From: Gilliamella sp. ESL0405
Lineage (GTDB): Bacteria > Pseudomonadota > Gammaproteobacteria > Enterobacterales > Orbaceae
Direction of reading: 5' to 3'
Assembly (NCBI RefSeq): GCF_019469205.1
Contig: NZ_CP048265.1
Coordinates: 930,001 to 994,000, forward strand
Length of the DNA stretch: 64,000 nucleotides
In this document: positions 28,419-38,905 of the stretch, piece by piece
Position numbering within the stretch: the stretch's first letter is position 1
Layout of the letters: each line of letters begins with the position of its first letter
Program-made: the position numbers and the translations under genes
The notes under the pieces: generated by a model
Database searches by the model: none
What the model saw: the letters and a program-made list of their open reading frames with translations, nothing else
Told to the model about the DNA's origin: nothing

Positions 28419-29657
28419 TTACAACGCAGTTTCAGTTTTCTTATGGTCATAGTTGAATGTAAAATAAAATATAATACCTAAAATCAGCGCATAAGAAGCG
28501 AAAATTAGCCATATTGATTGCCAATCTTTAACACCATCATGCGTATACATATCAATGACAATACCGCTTAAAATAGAACCTAAATAAGCGCCAATACCAT
28601 TGACCATTGTCATATATAATCCTTGCGCACTCGCCCGAATATTCGAACTCACTTCCTTTTCGATAAATATCGAACCGGAAATATTAAAAAAGTCAAAAGC
28701 GCAACCATAAACAATCATCGATAACATCAAAAGCACAAAGCCAAATGGTGTTGGATCACCAAATGCAAAAAGACCAAATCTTAAAGTCCAAGCAATGATG
28801 CTGATCATTATTACTTTTTTGATGCCAAATTTTTTAAGGAAAAATGGGATCGTCAAAATAAAAGCGACTTCCGCCATTTGAGATACCGAAAGTAAAATAG
28901 CCGGATATTGTACAATCAAGCTATCTTTAAATTCCGGTATTCTATCAAAATCGTGCAAGAAAGCACCACCATAAGTGTTAGTGATTTGTAATATCGCGCC
29001 GAGTAACATGGCAAACAGAAAAAACACCGCCATCGTCGGTTTCTTGAATAAAACGAAAGCATCAAAACCTAATCGAGCAGCCCATGACTGCTTAGGATCT
29101 TTTTTAATTGCAATGTCTGGCAAGGTTGCACTATACAATACCAGTATTACCGATGCCGCACATGCGACATAAAGTTGTGCATTGCTAAGTTCAAATTTGA
29201 GTAAACTTATCATCCACATGGCGATAATAAAACCAATGGTGCCGTACACTCTTATTTTAGGAAAAACAGTAACCGTATCAAGCTTACTGTTATCTAAACA
29301 ATGATAGCTAATCGAGTTTGAAAGGGCGATAGTTGGCATAAAAGCAAGGGCATTACACAGCATGACCCAAAATAATACAGTGGAATTATCGACCGAAGCA
29401 GCATAAAAAAGCGCTATTGCACAAATTGAATGACAAAGCATATAGAGATATTTTGCTTGAACAAATTTATCGGCAATAATCCCAATAATACATGGCATAA
29501 TCAACGCAGCTAATCCTTTTGTGCTAAAAATCATCCCGACTTCCGTACCCGAAAAGTGTAAAGTTTTAAACAGATAGGAGCCAAAAGTAACTAACCAGCT
29601 TCCCCAAATAAAATATTGGAAAAACAACATTATTTTTAATCTATCTTTTATGTTCAT
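28419..29657 (-). CDS. nupG: Nucleoside:proton symporter (NupG/XapB type)
   Basis: A 412-residue major-facilitator symporter with 12 helices, collinear with E. coli NupG: WGSWLVTFGSYLF in helix 1, PKIRVYGTIGFI, GDPTPFGFVLLMLSMIVYGCAFDFFNISGS and SAQGLYMTMVNGIGA. It imports nucleosides with protons. The ATG at 29657 (MNIKDRLKI) is chosen because it matches the family start and has GGA 8 nt upstream; the frame is open further to 29696. punA lies 62 bp upstream on the same strand, so import and phosphorolysis of purine nucleosides are paired. Confidence 0.92.
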   Translation of the reverse strand: MNIKDRLKIMLFFQYFIWGSWLVTFGSYLFKTLHFSGTEVGMIFSTKGLAALIMPCIIGIIADKFVQAKYLYMLCHSICAIALFYAASVDNSTVLFWVMLCNALAFMPTIALSNSISYHCLDNSKLDTVTVFPKIRVYGTIGFIIAMWMISLLKFELSNAQLYVACAASVILVLYSATLPDIAIKKDPKQSWAARLGFDAFVLFKKPTMAVFFLFAMLLGAILQITNTYGGAFLHDFDRIPEFKDSLIVQYPAILLSVSQMAEVAFILTIPFFLKKFGIKKVIMISIIAWTLRFGLFAFGDPTPFGFVLLMLSMIVYGCAFDFFNISGSIFIEKEVSSNIRASAQGLYMTMVNGIGAYLGSILSGIVIDMYTHDGVKDWQSIWLIFASYALILGIIFYFTFNYDHKKTETAL

Positions 29658-29719
29658 GTTTGCTATCCATAATATAAGTGTGTACGGCTTGTACAACTCA
29701 AAATAATAAAAACGAATAA

Positions 29720-30538
29720 TTAAAAACGTTCGATAGTTTTGGTAATTAATTGTAAGAAAGTTGCTTTAACACGTTCGGCTGTTTCAATCACCTCTTCATG
29801 CCCTAATGGCTGATCTAAAATGCCACAAGCCATATTGGTTAAGCACGAAATACCAATAGTTTTGATACCTGAATGGTGAGCAACAATTGCTTCCGGTACG
29901 GTTGACATACCCACAGCATCAGCGCCTAACACACGAATCATTCTAATTTCAGCCGGCGTTTCGTAAGTTGGACCCGTCCACCAAGCATAGACACCTTGTT
30001 GTAAAGTAATATTAAGTTCTTTAGCAACGTCAAGGACGGTAGCGCGTAACTGTTTGTTGTAAAGTTCGCTAACATCTAAAAAGCGTACCCCTAACTCAGG
30101 GTTATTTGGACCAATTAATGGATTATTGGCAGTTAAATTAATATGATCGGTAATTAACATCAGTTCGCCGGGCTTAAAGCTGGTATTAACGGCACCACAG
30201 GCATTAGTAATAATTAACTTTTCAACGCCCAGCATTTTCATTACACGAACAGGAAAAGTCACTTGATCTAATGAAAACCCTTCGTAATAATGGAAACGTC
30301 CTTTCATCGCAACCACTGTTTTACCGCCGCTTTTACCAATGACTAATTCATTAGCATGACCGACCGCAGCCGATTGAGCAAAATGAGGGATATTGTCATA
30401 TGCTATGCGAACGGCATCTTCAAGAGTATCAGCAAATGGACCTAAACCAGAGCCTAAAATAATGCCGATAGTTGGTTTTTTATCGGTGTGTTGTTGAATA
30501 TAGTTAACCGCTTGTTGTATATCTGCTGTTTGATGCAT
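29720..30538 (-). CDS. punA: Purine-nucleoside phosphorylase (trimeric class)
   Basis: A 272-residue PNP of the PunA/XapA class with ILGSGLGPFAD (phosphate loop), GHANELVIG, MKGRFHYYEG, TNACGAVN, GPTYETPAEIRM and GADAVGMSTVPEAIVA. It splits (deoxy)inosine, guanosine and perhaps xanthosine to base plus ribose-1-phosphate. Length and wording are nearer Bacillus PunA than E. coli DeoD, which is a different fold class. It is the first gene of a two-gene unit with nupG; a 425-bp upstream region carries its promoter. Confidence 0.93.
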   Translation of the reverse strand: MHQTADIQQAVNYIQQHTDKKPTIGIILGSGLGPFADTLEDAVRIAYDNIPHFAQSAAVGHANELVIGKSGGKTVVAMKGRFHYYEGFSLDQVTFPVRVMKMLGVEKLIITNACGAVNTSFKPGELMLITDHINLTANNPLIGPNNPELGVRFLDVSELYNKQLRATVLDVAKELNITLQQGVYAWWTGPTYETPAEIRMIRVLGADAVGMSTVPEAIVAHHSGIKTIGISCLTNMACGILDQPLGHEEVIETAERVKATFLQLITKTIERF

Positions 30539-30963
30539 GAGTGTACCTTTTCATTTTTAATATGTGCTAATAAATAACGCTAAGTGATAAAAATAACCAC
30601 CTAAAACTTATAAATAATCAGAATGCTAAATAAAGATAAATTTAACATTAGCAATTTGAATGATGATTATTAATATCACTTAGTATGTCACAAGAAATGA
30701 TATAAATAATCTGCTTTTTCTCAAAACGAGAAAAAGATCACATAAAAAGATATAATAAAAACAATGTATTTATTATTTCGGCGTATATTATGATGATCTT
30801 CTTAAAAGAAGGGAAGTTGATTATTGCTTAAAGCGAATTCGCCTTGTGCTATTTCAAGTATTAAATCTTATAAATCAAATCATTAGGCTAAAAATTAATT
30901 TAGTCTAACTGCACATAGTAATTTGTCTGTTAAATATCTATTCAATTACGGATTTTATTATGT
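30539..30963. other. Intergenic region between fdhD and punA
   Basis: About 425 bp, AT-rich, with no open frame. It holds one clear inverted repeat (30714-30736). The rest shows nothing recognisable; the punA promoter must lie here. Confidence 0.4.
30714..30736 (-). terminator. Inverted repeat, probable fdhD terminator
   Basis: CTTTTTCTC-AAAAC-GAGAAAAAG, perfect 9-bp arms, between fdhD and punA. The A/T-rich stem could be a terminator for fdhD or an operator upstream of punA. Confidence 0.4.
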
Positions 30964-31776
30964 TTAAAACCCCTCAATCCGCTCACCACCACTATAGACA
31001 ACGCCTTTAGTACCTCGAAAAAATCCTATTAATGTGAGATTACTTTGTTTAGCTTGCTCTACAGCCATCGATGTTGCTGCTGACACAGCCAGTAAGATCT
31101 CAATACCACAAATAGCACTCTTTTGTACCATTTCATAACTGGCTCGACTGGAGACCAAAATCACACCTGCCGGATGATCAGGCTGTTGCTGTAACCGTTT
31201 GGCTCGATAGCCCAATAGTTTATCTAACGCCACATGCCTACCGATATCTTCAAACCCGGCAATAAAGTTTCCTTGTAAATTGAGCCATACCGCTGCATGA
31301 GTGCAACCTGTTTGCTGCCCGACAAGCTGCACTTGCTCCAAACTTGCCAGCGAGTTTGTAAAATCAGATAAGTTAATCCGGTGATTGTTTGGCAACGTTG
31401 GGATAAATTGACAAACTTGTTCGATCTGTTCGCTACCACAAATTCCACAACCGGTTCGGCCAGCTAAGTGGCGGCGCTTGTTTTTTAGTTCAGCAAAGCG
31501 TCTTGATGAGAGTTCAATATGTACTTCAATGCCTTGCGGGGTAGGGTTGATATCAATGCCATAAATATCCGTCACTGCGGTAATAATTTTTTCGGTTAAT
31601 GAAAAACCAATAGCAAAATACGCTAAGTCTTTAGGCGATGCCATCATCACCACGTGGGAAATACCGTTATAAATCAGGGCTACCGGCATTTCTATGGCTA
31701 ACTGATCTAACTCAGGTGCCAACTGTTTGGCAGCAATAAATTTATTAACTGTAAGTGTTTCGATACCGATTGTCAT
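30964..31776 (-). CDS. fdhD: Formate dehydrogenase accessory sulfurtransferase FdhD
   Basis: A 270-residue FdhD, which passes sulfur from IscS to the molybdenum cofactor of formate dehydrogenase. The sulfur-carrying pair is Cys110 and Cys113 in [22 protein letters not shown] and [11 protein letters not shown] match the family's guanine-nucleotide-binding part. Its presence implies an active molybdenum or tungsten formate dehydrogenase elsewhere in the genome, and so links to the mod locus at 11.7-16.4 kb. Confidence 0.95.
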   Translation of the reverse strand: MTIGIETLTVNKFIAAKQLAPELDQLAIEMPVALIYNGISHVVMMASPKDLAYFAIGFSLTEKIITAVTDIYGIDINPTPQGIEVHIELSSRRFAELKNKRRHLAGRTGCGICGSEQIEQVCQFIPTLPNNHRINLSDFTNSLASLEQVQLVGQQTGCTHAAVWLNLQGNFIAGFEDIGRHVALDKLLGYRAKRLQQQPDHPAGVILVSSRASYEMVQKSAICGIEILLAVSAATSMAVEQAKQSNLTLIGFFRGTKGVVYSGGERIEGF

Positions 31777-31978
31777 AGTTGGCTCTTGATCTTGATGTTG
31801 TCAATGAGATTAGTAAGTTAAATATAATAACTGAGGATAAAGTTAATAGAAAGTACTGAATAATCAACGAAAATTGAAGATAGTAAGATTCTACCAATCA
31901 TTGACTTATTGAGATGCGTACACGGTTTAATATGTTAAAATGAAGCATCGTTAACAATATTTTAATGCAACTAAACTT

Positions 31979-32509
31979 ATGTCAATACATGAAATTACCC
32001 ATGAAATTATGCAGTTTATTCAACAACACCAAGTCTGGGCTTTGCCGATTATCTTTCTATTAGCTTTTGGTGAGTCATTGGCGATTATCTCTTTACTGGT
32101 GCCGGCAACTGCAATTTTATTAGGTGCCGGTGCACTGGTTGGCGCTGGTGTTATGTCATTTGTTCCGGTGTTGATTGTGGCATCGTTGGGCGCCATTTTT
32201 GGAGATTGGCTCTCTTACTGGTTAGGTAAACATTATCATCAGCAAGTGATCAACGCATGGCCACTGAATAAACACCCAAAATTAGTTTATCGAGCCGAAC
32301 AGTTTTTTGCTCGTTATGGCACATTTGGCGTTTTTATCGGTCGTTTTTTTGGACCATTACGGGCATTAGTACCACTTATCGCAGGTACGATGCATATGCC
32401 AGCGACAAAATTTAATTTGGCTAATGTCACCTCAGCGCCGATTTGGGCTTTTGTGTTACTTGCCCCCGGCGCTTTCGGTATGCGTTGGTTAGAAACCCTA
32501 TTTGGTTAA
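31979..32509 (+). CDS. DedA-family membrane protein
   Basis: A 176-residue inner-membrane protein of the DedA (SNARE-associated/VTT) family. It has FGESLAIISLLVPATAILLGAGAL early and the core FIGRFFGPLRALVPLIAGTMHM, with the essential Arg of GRFxGPxR. Relatives act in membrane homeostasis and undecaprenyl-phosphate or phospholipid flipping. It is shorter than most E. coli DedA proteins (about 200-250), losing the C-terminal helices. It is convergent with mscM and overlaps it by 4 bp. Confidence 0.88.
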   Translation: MSIHEITHEIMQFIQQHQVWALPIIFLLAFGESLAIISLLVPATAILLGAGALVGAGVMSFVPVLIVASLGAIFGDWLSYWLGKHYHQQVINAWPLNKHPKLVYRAEQFFARYGTFGVFIGRFFGPLRALVPLIAGTMHMPATKFNLANVTSAPIWAFVLLAPGAFGMRWLETLFG

Positions 32510-35127
32510 ATGGTGCCAACGGTATAACTGCGACGCCCACTTTTGCGACCAAGCGCTTCTAAATTGGTTTGCAATGGTGGGAATGGTAATGTTAAATGGT
32601 GACGACGATACGCCTCGAGTATCAATTTATGTATAGCGCTACGTAGTTGCATGCGGTGCCCCATTTCAGCGGCAAAAACACGTAACTCAAATAACTGAAT
32701 ACCTTCTTGAATATCAACTAAAAATACTTGTGGCTCCGGATCTTTAAGCACATATTCACACTCATCAGATGCTTGCTGTAATAGTTTTATAACCAGTTCG
32801 CTATCTGCATCAATGGTTGCGGGAATCGTCAGTACAATTCGGGTTATGGAATCCGATAGCGACCAGTTGACGAGCTGTTCAGTAATAAACGCCTTATTTG
32901 GCATCACAATCTCTTTGCGATCCCAATCAACAATAGTAATGGCACGTGTGCTAATTTTGGTAATGTTACCGGTTAAATCACGAATAGTCACGGTATCACC
33001 AATACGTACCGGCTTTTCAAATAGAATAATTAGGCCTGAAATAAAGTTAGCAAATATTTCTTGAAGACCGAAACCTAAACCAACACCTAAGGCGGCAATA
33101 AGCCACTGTATTTTAGACCAATCAATACCGATAAATGAAAAAGCAATCATGCTACCAATCATTAAAATAATATATTTAGAAACGGTCGATATGGCGTAAC
33201 TGGTACCGGGCGCTAAATCTAAATGCTGTAATATGCCCAGCTCTAAAAGTGCCGGTAAGTTTTTAACCAGTTGAATGGTAATTGTCATCACTAAAATCGC
33301 AATAAATACCGCACCAAGAGTAATATATTGTTCAGCTTCTGTTCCATTAACAATAATCGTCGTTCCCCACAATTTAATGTTATTCATAAAGGCGAACGCT
33401 GAATGGAGTTCTGACCAAAGCAGTATCATACTAATGAGAGCAATTAACATAATAATTGATCTCACTAATTGTAACGACTGAGCACTAATCACATCCAAAT
33501 CAATAACAGGCTCATCGACACCGTCATTATTGACCTGAGATAACTCTTCTTCCTGACCTTTGGCTCGTTGCATTCTTTCTAGCCGGCGCTGTTTGGTGCG
33601 TTCAAATTCAATTCTTCGTTTTTGAATCCACATCCAGCGACGAATCATAAAATAGATAACTAACAGACCAAACCAGATAATCACCGAGGCTTCAAGACGC
33701 CCCAATAAAACCTGTGCGGTAGATAGATAACCTAAGCAAGCGGCAATAATGGCTAACCATGGGGCACTTAATAAGATAAACCATAAAATATGGCTTAATA
33801 AATTATCACCACAACCTTTTTTATCAATGTAAAGTGGTACGCCGGCACGATGAATTGAGTTAGTCATAAACACTAATGCAAAGCATAAAATAATAAATGC
33901 AGTGCGACCAATCGTTGCGGCAAATTGACGGTTATTAAACTGATCAAAACTCATCACAATCATAACTAACGGAATCACGACCCAAACCGAAAGTTGGTAA
34001 TATTTCATTGCTTCACGGACATTTCGTTTTGACCAGCCGAAATGAGTAATAAACAGCCCATTTTTAGCGGCGAAATGGGCAGTAATGATAAACACCCATA
34101 GAATAGGCGCAGCGGCATTAACCCCATACCCCAAAGCGACAGCGACAGGATAATCCCAATTAATTTGCAAGGCATAACCAAATACCGCCCACAAAATTGG
34201 GATAGGTAATGCCATAATTAAGGAGTAAATAATCACTTTTAAGGTTAACGAATAACTATCTTGCGTCACTTTACCCACCCGTGAAGCTGATTTGTTTAAA
34301 AATGCATAATATTTATTGCGCATCTTGAAGTGGGTAAACACAAACAGTAGTGACAAAACCAATAAAAAGAGTGGTTTTGGTGCCGTCAATACTTCACTAC
34401 TGGCGTTATAAAGTTGGGTTAACGTATCAATTGAAAAAATGACATAAACCACATCTTTAGCAAGATTAACCGGAAAGTTTAGCGAAATAGGGTTGACATC
34501 AGCTACCCAGAAAAAGTAGCGGTGTGCTGCCTCGTTCACTTCATCAATGGCATTGGTCAGTTGTTTGTTAGAAATCTTTAATTTAGTGAGTTCAAGAATC
34601 GTGGTATCGGTACCGGAAATTAACGTCTTAAGAAGCTCACTTTGTTCACGAAGTAGCCGTCGATATTGGCTGGCAATTTTTACATTAGCTAATGAGCCGT
34701 TTAATGTCGGGTAGTTAGCTAATGCTGATAAGGTATTAGTGTAATTAAGTTGCTGAACTTTAGCTTCAGCAATTTCGGCATCTAAAGGCTGTGATTTTGG
34801 TTTTTCCGGAAGGCGCAATAATTGTTGACGTAAGGTTTCGCCAAGCGCTGTTGAAAAACTTAACCACTCGCCTTGTTCAGCTAAGGTTGCTAGCGTATTT
34901 TGAACATGCGAAATTTGCGTGGTGATGTTGTTTTGTTCATTAATAATGCTGGTTAAGTGAGTCTTTTGGTACTCCAAATTTTGACGAAGATCATCGTTTT
35001 TTTCATTCAATTCATTAATAATAGCAGAAAGTTCATCTTCATTATTAATTACCAACATACTCTCTTGAGCAACAGCAATGGATGAAAAGAGCAGGAACAA
35101 ACAACATAAAAAACCACGCATTGACAT
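32506..35127 (-). CDS. mscM: Mechanosensitive channel of the MscM/MscK type
   Basis: An 873-residue large MscS-family channel. A signal peptide (1-20, ending AVA) leads to a coiled periplasmic region (about 25-190), then many membrane helices (about 230-660). The conserved MscS pore and cytoplasmic core follow, with GVGLGFGLQEIFANFISGLIIL, PVRIGDTVTI and VDWDRKEIVMPN. E. coli MscM (YjeP) has 1107 residues; the difference lies mainly in a shorter periplasmic N-terminal part. It protects against hypo-osmotic shock. It follows psd after 4 bp, the E. coli order. Confidence 0.9.
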   Translation of the reverse strand: MSMRGFLCCLFLLFSSIAVAQESMLVINNEDELSAIINELNEKNDDLRQNLEYQKTHLTSIINEQNNITTQISHVQNTLATLAEQGEWLSFSTALGETLRQQLLRLPEKPKSQPLDAEIAEAKVQQLNYTNTLSALANYPTLNGSLANVKIASQYRRLLREQSELLKTLISGTDTTILELTKLKISNKQLTNAIDEVNEAAHRYFFWVADVNPISLNFPVNLAKDVVYVIFSIDTLTQLYNASSEVLTAPKPLFLLVLSLLFVFTHFKMRNKYYAFLNKSASRVGKVTQDSYSLTLKVIIYSLIMALPIPILWAVFGYALQINWDYPVAVALGYGVNAAAPILWVFIITAHFAAKNGLFITHFGWSKRNVREAMKYYQLSVWVVIPLVMIVMSFDQFNNRQFAATIGRTAFIILCFALVFMTNSIHRAGVPLYIDKKGCGDNLLSHILWFILLSAPWLAIIAACLGYLSTAQVLLGRLEASVIIWFGLLVIYFMIRRWMWIQKRRIEFERTKQRRLERMQRAKGQEEELSQVNNDGVDEPVIDLDVISAQSLQLVRSIIMLIALISMILLWSELHSAFAFMNNIKLWGTTIIVNGTEAEQYITLGAVFIAILVMTITIQLVKNLPALLELGILQHLDLAPGTSYAISTVSKYIILMIGSMIAFSFIGIDWSKIQWLIAALGVGLGFGLQEIFANFISGLIILFEKPVRIGDTVTIRDLTGNITKISTRAITIVDWDRKEIVMPNKAFITEQLVNWSLSDSITRIVLTIPATIDADSELVIKLLQQASDECEYVLKDPEPQVFLVDIQEGIQLFELRVFAAEMGHRMQLRSAIHKLILEAYRRHHLTLPFPPLQTNLEALGRKSGRRSYTVGTI

Positions 35128-35131
35128 AAAG

Positions 35132-35980
35132 TTAGATCCTTTCTGCTAATTTTTGACCCACACGAACTTGATCGCCAATTTTAAGATGACTGTCAAATTC
35201 AATGGCGTTTGAAGCAAATAATGTAATCACTGTTGAACCAAGTTTGAAACAGCCCATATCTTCGCCTTTGGACAATTTCACCTCGCCCGAATAAGTCCAG
35301 CGTTTCATAATTCCGTCACGTGGAGGGGTGATTAGGCCTTCCCAAGCAACTTCAATACTTCCAACAATGGTTGCGCCAACCAAAATTTGAGCCATAGGTC
35401 CAAAATCGGTTTCGAACAGGCAAATCACACGTTCGTTACGAGCAAAGATATTCGCAATACATTCAGTGGTTGCTTTACTGACTGAAAATAGCGAACCGGG
35501 CACATAGATCATCTCCCGTAAAGTTCCGTCACACGGCATATGAAAGCGGTGATAGTTTTTTGGCGATAAATAAGTGGTGGCAAAAGCGCCATTTTTAAAA
35601 AACTTAATCATGTCAGGATGACAGGCAAGCAGTGAATCTAACGTGTAAAAGTGCCCTTTTGCTTGTAACAATAAATTGTCTTGAATTGTACCAAATTGGC
35701 TGATAACTCCGTCAGCCGGCATAACCACTGAATTGGTTGAAGCATCAATAGGGCGAGCATCTTGTTTTAGTTCACGAGCAAAGAAATCATTGAAGGTTTT
35801 ATACTCTTTGACATTGCTGATTTGAGCTTCACTCAAATCGATTTTATACAGCTTACTAAAGCCTTGAATCATCCACGTTGTCACGATGCCCAACTGTTTT
35901 TTTGCCAGCCAACCAAAAATAACGGTTAACATCTGTTTAGGAAGAAGATACTGAATCATTGCTTTTAACTGATTTAACAT
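35132..35980 (-). CDS. psd: Phosphatidylserine decarboxylase proenzyme
   Basis: A 282-residue proenzyme that makes phosphatidylethanolamine at the inner membrane. LGST at 247-250 is the self-cleavage site; Ser249 becomes the pyruvoyl group of the alpha chain. MPADG (Asp90) and YHRFHMP (His144 and His147) supply the charge relay for autocleavage. Length matches proteobacterial Psd after allowing for a short N-terminus. It is co-transcribed with mscM. Confidence 0.96.
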   Translation of the reverse strand: MLNQLKAMIQYLLPKQMLTVIFGWLAKKQLGIVTTWMIQGFSKLYKIDLSEAQISNVKEYKTFNDFFARELKQDARPIDASTNSVVMPADGVISQFGTIQDNLLLQAKGHFYTLDSLLACHPDMIKFFKNGAFATTYLSPKNYHRFHMPCDGTLREMIYVPGSLFSVSKATTECIANIFARNERVICLFETDFGPMAQILVGATIVGSIEVAWEGLITPPRDGIMKRWTYSGEVKLSKGEDMGCFKLGSTVITLFASNAIEFDSHLKIGDQVRVGQKLAERI

Positions 35981-36063
35981 AGAAAACTCTCAAATTAGTT
36001 TAGTAATATTTCATTATAACAATATTTATAACGAATGTATAAAATGCCCTTAAATCGACAATT

Positions 36064-36079
36064 TGTGCGTTAGATCACA
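36064..36079. promoter_or_regulatory. CRP-like site upstream of rhaB
   Basis: TGTGC-GTTAGA-TCACA, one mismatch from the CRP half-site pair, about 110 bp before the rhaB start. CRP co-activation of rhaBAD is established in E. coli, so a working site here is expected. Confidence 0.7.
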
Positions 36080-36189
36080 TAGATTTTAAATATTTTGCCA
36101 ATAAGTGCAAAACAATGGCAATCGATTAAAAGTGTCACTCACATTAGTTTTCTAAACTGTGCTCATTACCAATAATGAGGATAGATTTA

Positions 36190-37602
36190 ATGGCAATTCG
36201 ATACGTTGCTGCAATAGATTTAGGCGCATCAAGCGGCCGTGTAATGTTGGCAAGTTTTGATCAGCAAACGGAAGATTTAACGCTGAGTGAAATACATCGA
36301 TTTAGTAATGGATTTAAAGCGATAGATAAACATTACTGTTGGGATCTGAATTATTTAGAGCAAGAAATATTAAACGGCTTAAGCAAAATTGTTGAGCAAA
36401 ATATCAAACTTGACAGTATCGGGATTGATACATGGGGAGTGGATTATGTCTTGCTTGACAGCAAAGGCGAGATTGTTGGGCCAACTTATGCCTATCGCGA
36501 TCATCGTACTGATAGCGTTATGGAACAAGTTCAAGCTGAATTGGGCGCTGAGGCGATTTATCAAAAAACCGGCATCCAGTTCTTAACCTTCAACACCCTT
36601 TATCAACTAAAAGCCATGATGAATGAAAACCCGTCATGGTTAGCACAAGTGACCGATTTAGTGATGATCCCCGATTATCTGATCTATCGTCTTACCGGCA
36701 AACTTAACCGGGAATACACCAATGCAACAACAACCCAGTTAGTTAACGTCACCCGTCATGATTGGGATGATGAATTACTGAACTATCTTGGTTTACCCCG
36801 TAAATGGTTTGGTGAAATTACTATGCCGGGTAATCAAGTCGGCACTTGGAAAAGCCCCAAAGGCGATTCGATTCCGGTGATTGCTGTCGCCAGTCATGAT
36901 ACCGCCAGCGCAGTGATTGCCGCACCAATCAACAATCACAATAGTGCTTATTTGTGTTCGGGCACTTGGTCATTAATGGGCATTGAATCATCACAACCTT
37001 TTACTGAGCCGCACGCTTTAAAAGCCAACATCACCAATGAAGGGGGTGTTAATGGCTCCTATCGGGTATTAAAAAATATTATGGGACTATGGTTATTTCA
37101 ACGCGTTTGCGCTGAACACCAAATAAATGATATTCGCTCATTGATTAAGCAAGCTGAGCAACAACCCGCTTTTAAACATGTTATCAATCCTAACGATTCC
37201 AGACTATTAAACCCAGAATCCATGACTGAAACCTTAAAACAACTCTGTCATGAACATAACGGTCTTAAGCCGCAAAGCTTAGCAGAACTGGTTCGCTGTA
37301 TTTTCGATAGTTTAGCGCTGTTATATCGGGAAGTCATAACCGAACTATCAAGCTTAATAAAACAGCCTATCCAAACGTTACATATCGTTGGAGGAGGTTG
37401 TCAAAACGCATTTTTAAATCAGCTATGTGCTGATCTTTGCCAAATTAGTGTTACTGCCGGACCGATTGAGTCATCTGCACTGGGTAATGTTGGTTACCAG
37501 CTCATTTCTTTAGGTGATATTGCGGATGTTAAACAGCTACGCCAGATCATCACGCATAATTTTAAAACTGACATTTATTATCCCCGCAACATGGCTAACT
37601 AA
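36190..37602 (+). CDS. rhaB: L-rhamnulokinase
   Basis: A 470-residue FGGY-family kinase that phosphorylates L-rhamnulose. DLGASSGRVMLA (phosphate 1), GIDTWGVDYVLLD, NTLYQL, YTNATTTQLVN, SHDTASAVIAAP and VGGGCQNAFLNQLCAD follow E. coli RhaB. The start at 36190 (TGAGG 9 nt upstream) is preferred to an in-frame ATG at 36175 that would place the ribosome site inside the gene. The C-terminus is shorter than that of E. coli RhaB (489). First gene of the rha catabolic operon. Confidence 0.96.
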   Translation: MAIRYVAAIDLGASSGRVMLASFDQQTEDLTLSEIHRFSNGFKAIDKHYCWDLNYLEQEILNGLSKIVEQNIKLDSIGIDTWGVDYVLLDSKGEIVGPTYAYRDHRTDSVMEQVQAELGAEAIYQKTGIQFLTFNTLYQLKAMMNENPSWLAQVTDLVMIPDYLIYRLTGKLNREYTNATTTQLVNVTRHDWDDELLNYLGLPRKWFGEITMPGNQVGTWKSPKGDSIPVIAVASHDTASAVIAAPINNHNSAYLCSGTWSLMGIESSQPFTEPHALKANITNEGGVNGSYRVLKNIMGLWLFQRVCAEHQINDIRSLIKQAEQQPAFKHVINPNDSRLLNPESMTETLKQLCHEHNGLKPQSLAELVRCIFDSLALLYREVITELSSLIKQPIQTLHIVGGGCQNAFLNQLCADLCQISVTAGPIESSALGNVGYQLISLGDIADVKQLRQIITHNFKTDIYYPRNMAN

Positions 37603-37641
37603 TTAATTAACATGATTTTATATTGAATTAAGGAGCATCAA

Positions 37642-38895
37642 ATGAGTGAAGTTGAAAAGGCATATCAAATTGCCAAAACCCGATTTGAGCAGCTAGGTGT
37701 CGATACCGATGCCGCAATCGCCGCAATGGCAAAGCTACCGATATCGGTGCATTGCTGGCAGGGCGATGATGTCGTCGGCTTTGAAAAACTAGAAGGTGAA
37801 TTAACAGGCGGCATTCAAGCAACCGGCAACTATCCGGGTAAAGCACGTAATGCCGATGAGTTAAGAGCTGATTTAGATAAAGCCTTTAGCCTGATCCCGG
37901 GTCCCAAAAGATTAAATTTACATGCATGTTATTTAGAGGCTGATCACAAAGTCGATCGTAACGAAATTAAACCGGAACATTTCGCTAATTGGGTAAATTG
38001 GGCGAAACAACAGCATATTGGACTTGATTTTAACCCAACTTACTTTTCTCATCCTCTAAGTAATGAAGGTACGTTAACCCATGTCGATGATGAAATTCGC
38101 CAGTTTTGGATCGATCATGGTAAAGCTTGCCGTAAAATCTCAGCATATTTTGGCAAAGAGCTTGGCACCCCTTCGGTGATGAATATTTGGCTACCGGACG
38201 GCATGAAAGATATAACCGTCGACAAGTTTGCGCCTAGACAACGTTTAGTTCAAGCCATTGATGAGATCATCAGTGAAAAACTTGATCCCAAATATCATAT
38301 TGATGCGGTTGAAAGCAAACTATTTGGTATTGGGCTTGAGTCTTATACTGCCGGATCAAACGAATTTTATTTAGCCTATGCAACTTCACGTAAAACGGCG
38401 CTATGTTTAGATGCCGGGCATTTTCATCCAACCGAAGTGATTTCAGATAAGATCTCCGCAGTAATGCCGTTTGTTGAACACTTATTATTACACGTCAGCC
38501 GCCCGGTTCGTTGGGATAGCGATCACGTGGTTTTATTTGATGACGAAACCCAAAACATTGCCAGTGAGATCATCCGTAACAACTTATTCGATCGCGTACA
38601 TATTGGCTTAGATTTCTTTGATGCCTCAATTAACCGTATTGCCGCTTGGGTGATAGGTACCCGCAATATGAAAAAATGTTTATTAAAAGCCCTGCTTGAG
38701 CCGACCGAAAAACTCAAACAGTACGAACGTGAGCGAGACTTTACCTCAAGACTTGCGCTTTTAGAAGAGCAAAAATCGTTACCATGGCAGGCGGTTTGGG
38801 ATAAGTATTGTCAATTAAACGATGTACCTGTCGGCAGCCAATGGCTCGAAGAGGTACGTCAATATGAAACAGCGGTATTAAGTCAACGTAAATAA
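37642..38895 (+). CDS. rhaA: L-rhamnose isomerase
   Basis: A 417-residue metal-dependent isomerase converting L-rhamnose to L-rhamnulose, two residues short of E. coli RhaA (419). Diagnostic stretches are [16 protein letters not shown] near the N-terminus, [22 protein letters not shown], and the metal/active-site segments [13 protein letters not shown] and [22 protein letters not shown] precedes the ATG. It lies 39 bp after rhaB and 10 bp before rhaD. Confidence 0.97.
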   Translation: MSEVEKAYQIAKTRFEQLGVDTDAAIAAMAKLPISVHCWQGDDVVGFEKLEGELTGGIQATGNYPGKARNADELRADLDKAFSLIPGPKRLNLHACYLEADHKVDRNEIKPEHFANWVNWAKQQHIGLDFNPTYFSHPLSNEGTLTHVDDEIRQFWIDHGKACRKISAYFGKELGTPSVMNIWLPDGMKDITVDKFAPRQRLVQAIDEIISEKLDPKYHIDAVESKLFGIGLESYTAGSNEFYLAYATSRKTALCLDAGHFHPTEVISDKISAVMPFVEHLLLHVSRPVRWDSDHVVLFDDETQNIASEIIRNNLFDRVHIGLDFFDASINRIAAWVIGTRNMKKCLLKALLEPTEKLKQYERERDFTSRLALLEEQKSLPWQAVWDKYCQLNDVPVGSQWLEEVRQYETAVLSQRK

Positions 38896-38905
38896 GGTGA
38901 AAACA

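Noticed and set aside
36175-36189. Upstream in-frame ATG as the rhaB start
   Set aside because: Its own start region contains the ribosome binding site of the second ATG at 36190, which also matches the family N-terminus better.
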